Shown here piece by piece: positions 6,048 through 6,201 of a stretch of 6,201 nt of DNA. The notes under the pieces are model-generated. The model ran no database searches. It saw only the letters and a program-made list of their open reading frames with translations, and was not told where the DNA came from. The number at the start of each line of letters is the position of its first letter. Position 1 is the first letter of the stretch. The DNA comes from Actinomycetota bacterium (GTDB lineage Bacteria > Actinomycetota > Actinomycetes > Nanopelagicales > Nanopelagicaceae). The stretch covers positions 1 through 6,201 of the forward strand of contig WLRE01000080.1 in NCBI GenBank assembly GCA_009698045.1. Reading direction: 5' to 3'. Both the position numbers and the translations under genes were made by a program.

Positions 6048-6201
6048 GGGTTCTCTCCTTAAATTACGCATGTGCCGACTGCATCTATTAATGGGAGAAA
6101 ATAGTTGGATTGAGCCTGAATGTGGGGAAGGGTGCGCAGATAGAGCAAATAAGAGAACAGATGTGACAGTTGTTCAAGTTATTTTCACAGCAGGATGGGA
6201 A
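6048..6201. other. Non-coding leader/promoter region of the surface-protein gene
   Basis: No gene is supported in these 154 bases. On the minus strand possible promoter parts are TATTTT (6098-6103), which fits TANNNT and would give a leader of about 44 nt, and a separate TTGAAC (6172-6177) with a poor TCTTAT (6149-6154) 17 nt downstream. Neither is convincing. On the plus strand the last bases contain an ATG at 6194 preceded by AGCAGG, with TATTTT nine bases upstream, so a divergent gene could begin at the right edge; the window is too short to test this. Confidence 0.35.
6055..6060 (-). promoter_or_regulatory. Shine-Dalgarno site (AAGGAG) that sets the start of the surface-protein gene
   Basis: AAGGAG on the minus strand, followed by seven bases (AGAACCC) and GTG at 6047, is a near-perfect ribosome-binding site with ideal spacing. 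It lies inside the longer open frame that begins at ATG 6071, and that ATG has no such site and no TANNNT box 6 nt upstream. The eight extra codons are therefore probably untranslated leader. Confidence 0.8.

Overview
The window looks like a stretch of a small, moderately low-GC actinobacterial chromosome. GC is roughly in the mid-40s percent by eye, genes are tightly packed and intergenic gaps are short. Four things suggest an actinobacterium: an FprA/adrenodoxin-reductase-type ferredoxin-NADP reductase, an ABC-2 exporter of the drug/polyketide type with two different permeases, probable leaderless starts (a TANNNT box exactly 6 nt before the start codon), and a surface protein resembling those I associate with planktonic freshwater actinobacteria (acI / Nanopelagicales). 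The lineage is inferred from style and family knowledge, not from a marker gene.

Layout from left to right. (1) 2-835 (+): the C-terminal part of an MFS transporter whose 5' part lies outside the window. (2) 839-3416 (-): a three-gene ABC exporter operon, read ATPase, permease 1, permease 2. The genes are joined by two TAATG one-base overlaps. Its end meets the MFS gene tail to tail with only 3 nt between the stop codons. (3) 3483-3555 (-): tRNA-Arg(ACG), with no encoded CCA. (4) 3590-4906 (-): ferredoxin/adrenodoxin-type NADP reductase with a GTG start. (5) 4932-6047 (-): a membrane-anchored or secreted surface protein with an extracellular Thr/Ser/Asn-rich beta-type region and a C-terminal DUF1566/Lcl-like (C-type-lectin-like) domain. 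(6) 6048-6201: non-coding leader of that gene, with no gene that I can support.

Everything from 839 to 6047 lies on the minus strand, but it does not look like one functional pathway. The ABC genes form a real operon making one membrane complex. The reductase, tRNA and surface protein look like independent neighbours. The points most worth a second look are the two matching leaderless promoters (ABC ATPase and fprA), the corrected GTG start of the surface protein, and its Asn/AAC-rich C-terminal tail, which resembles the ligand-facing tail of lectin-fold proteins that in some bacteria and phages are diversified by retroelements. No reverse transcriptase or template repeat is present here, so that last point is only a lead. 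I did not find a convincing undescribed multi-gene system in this window.
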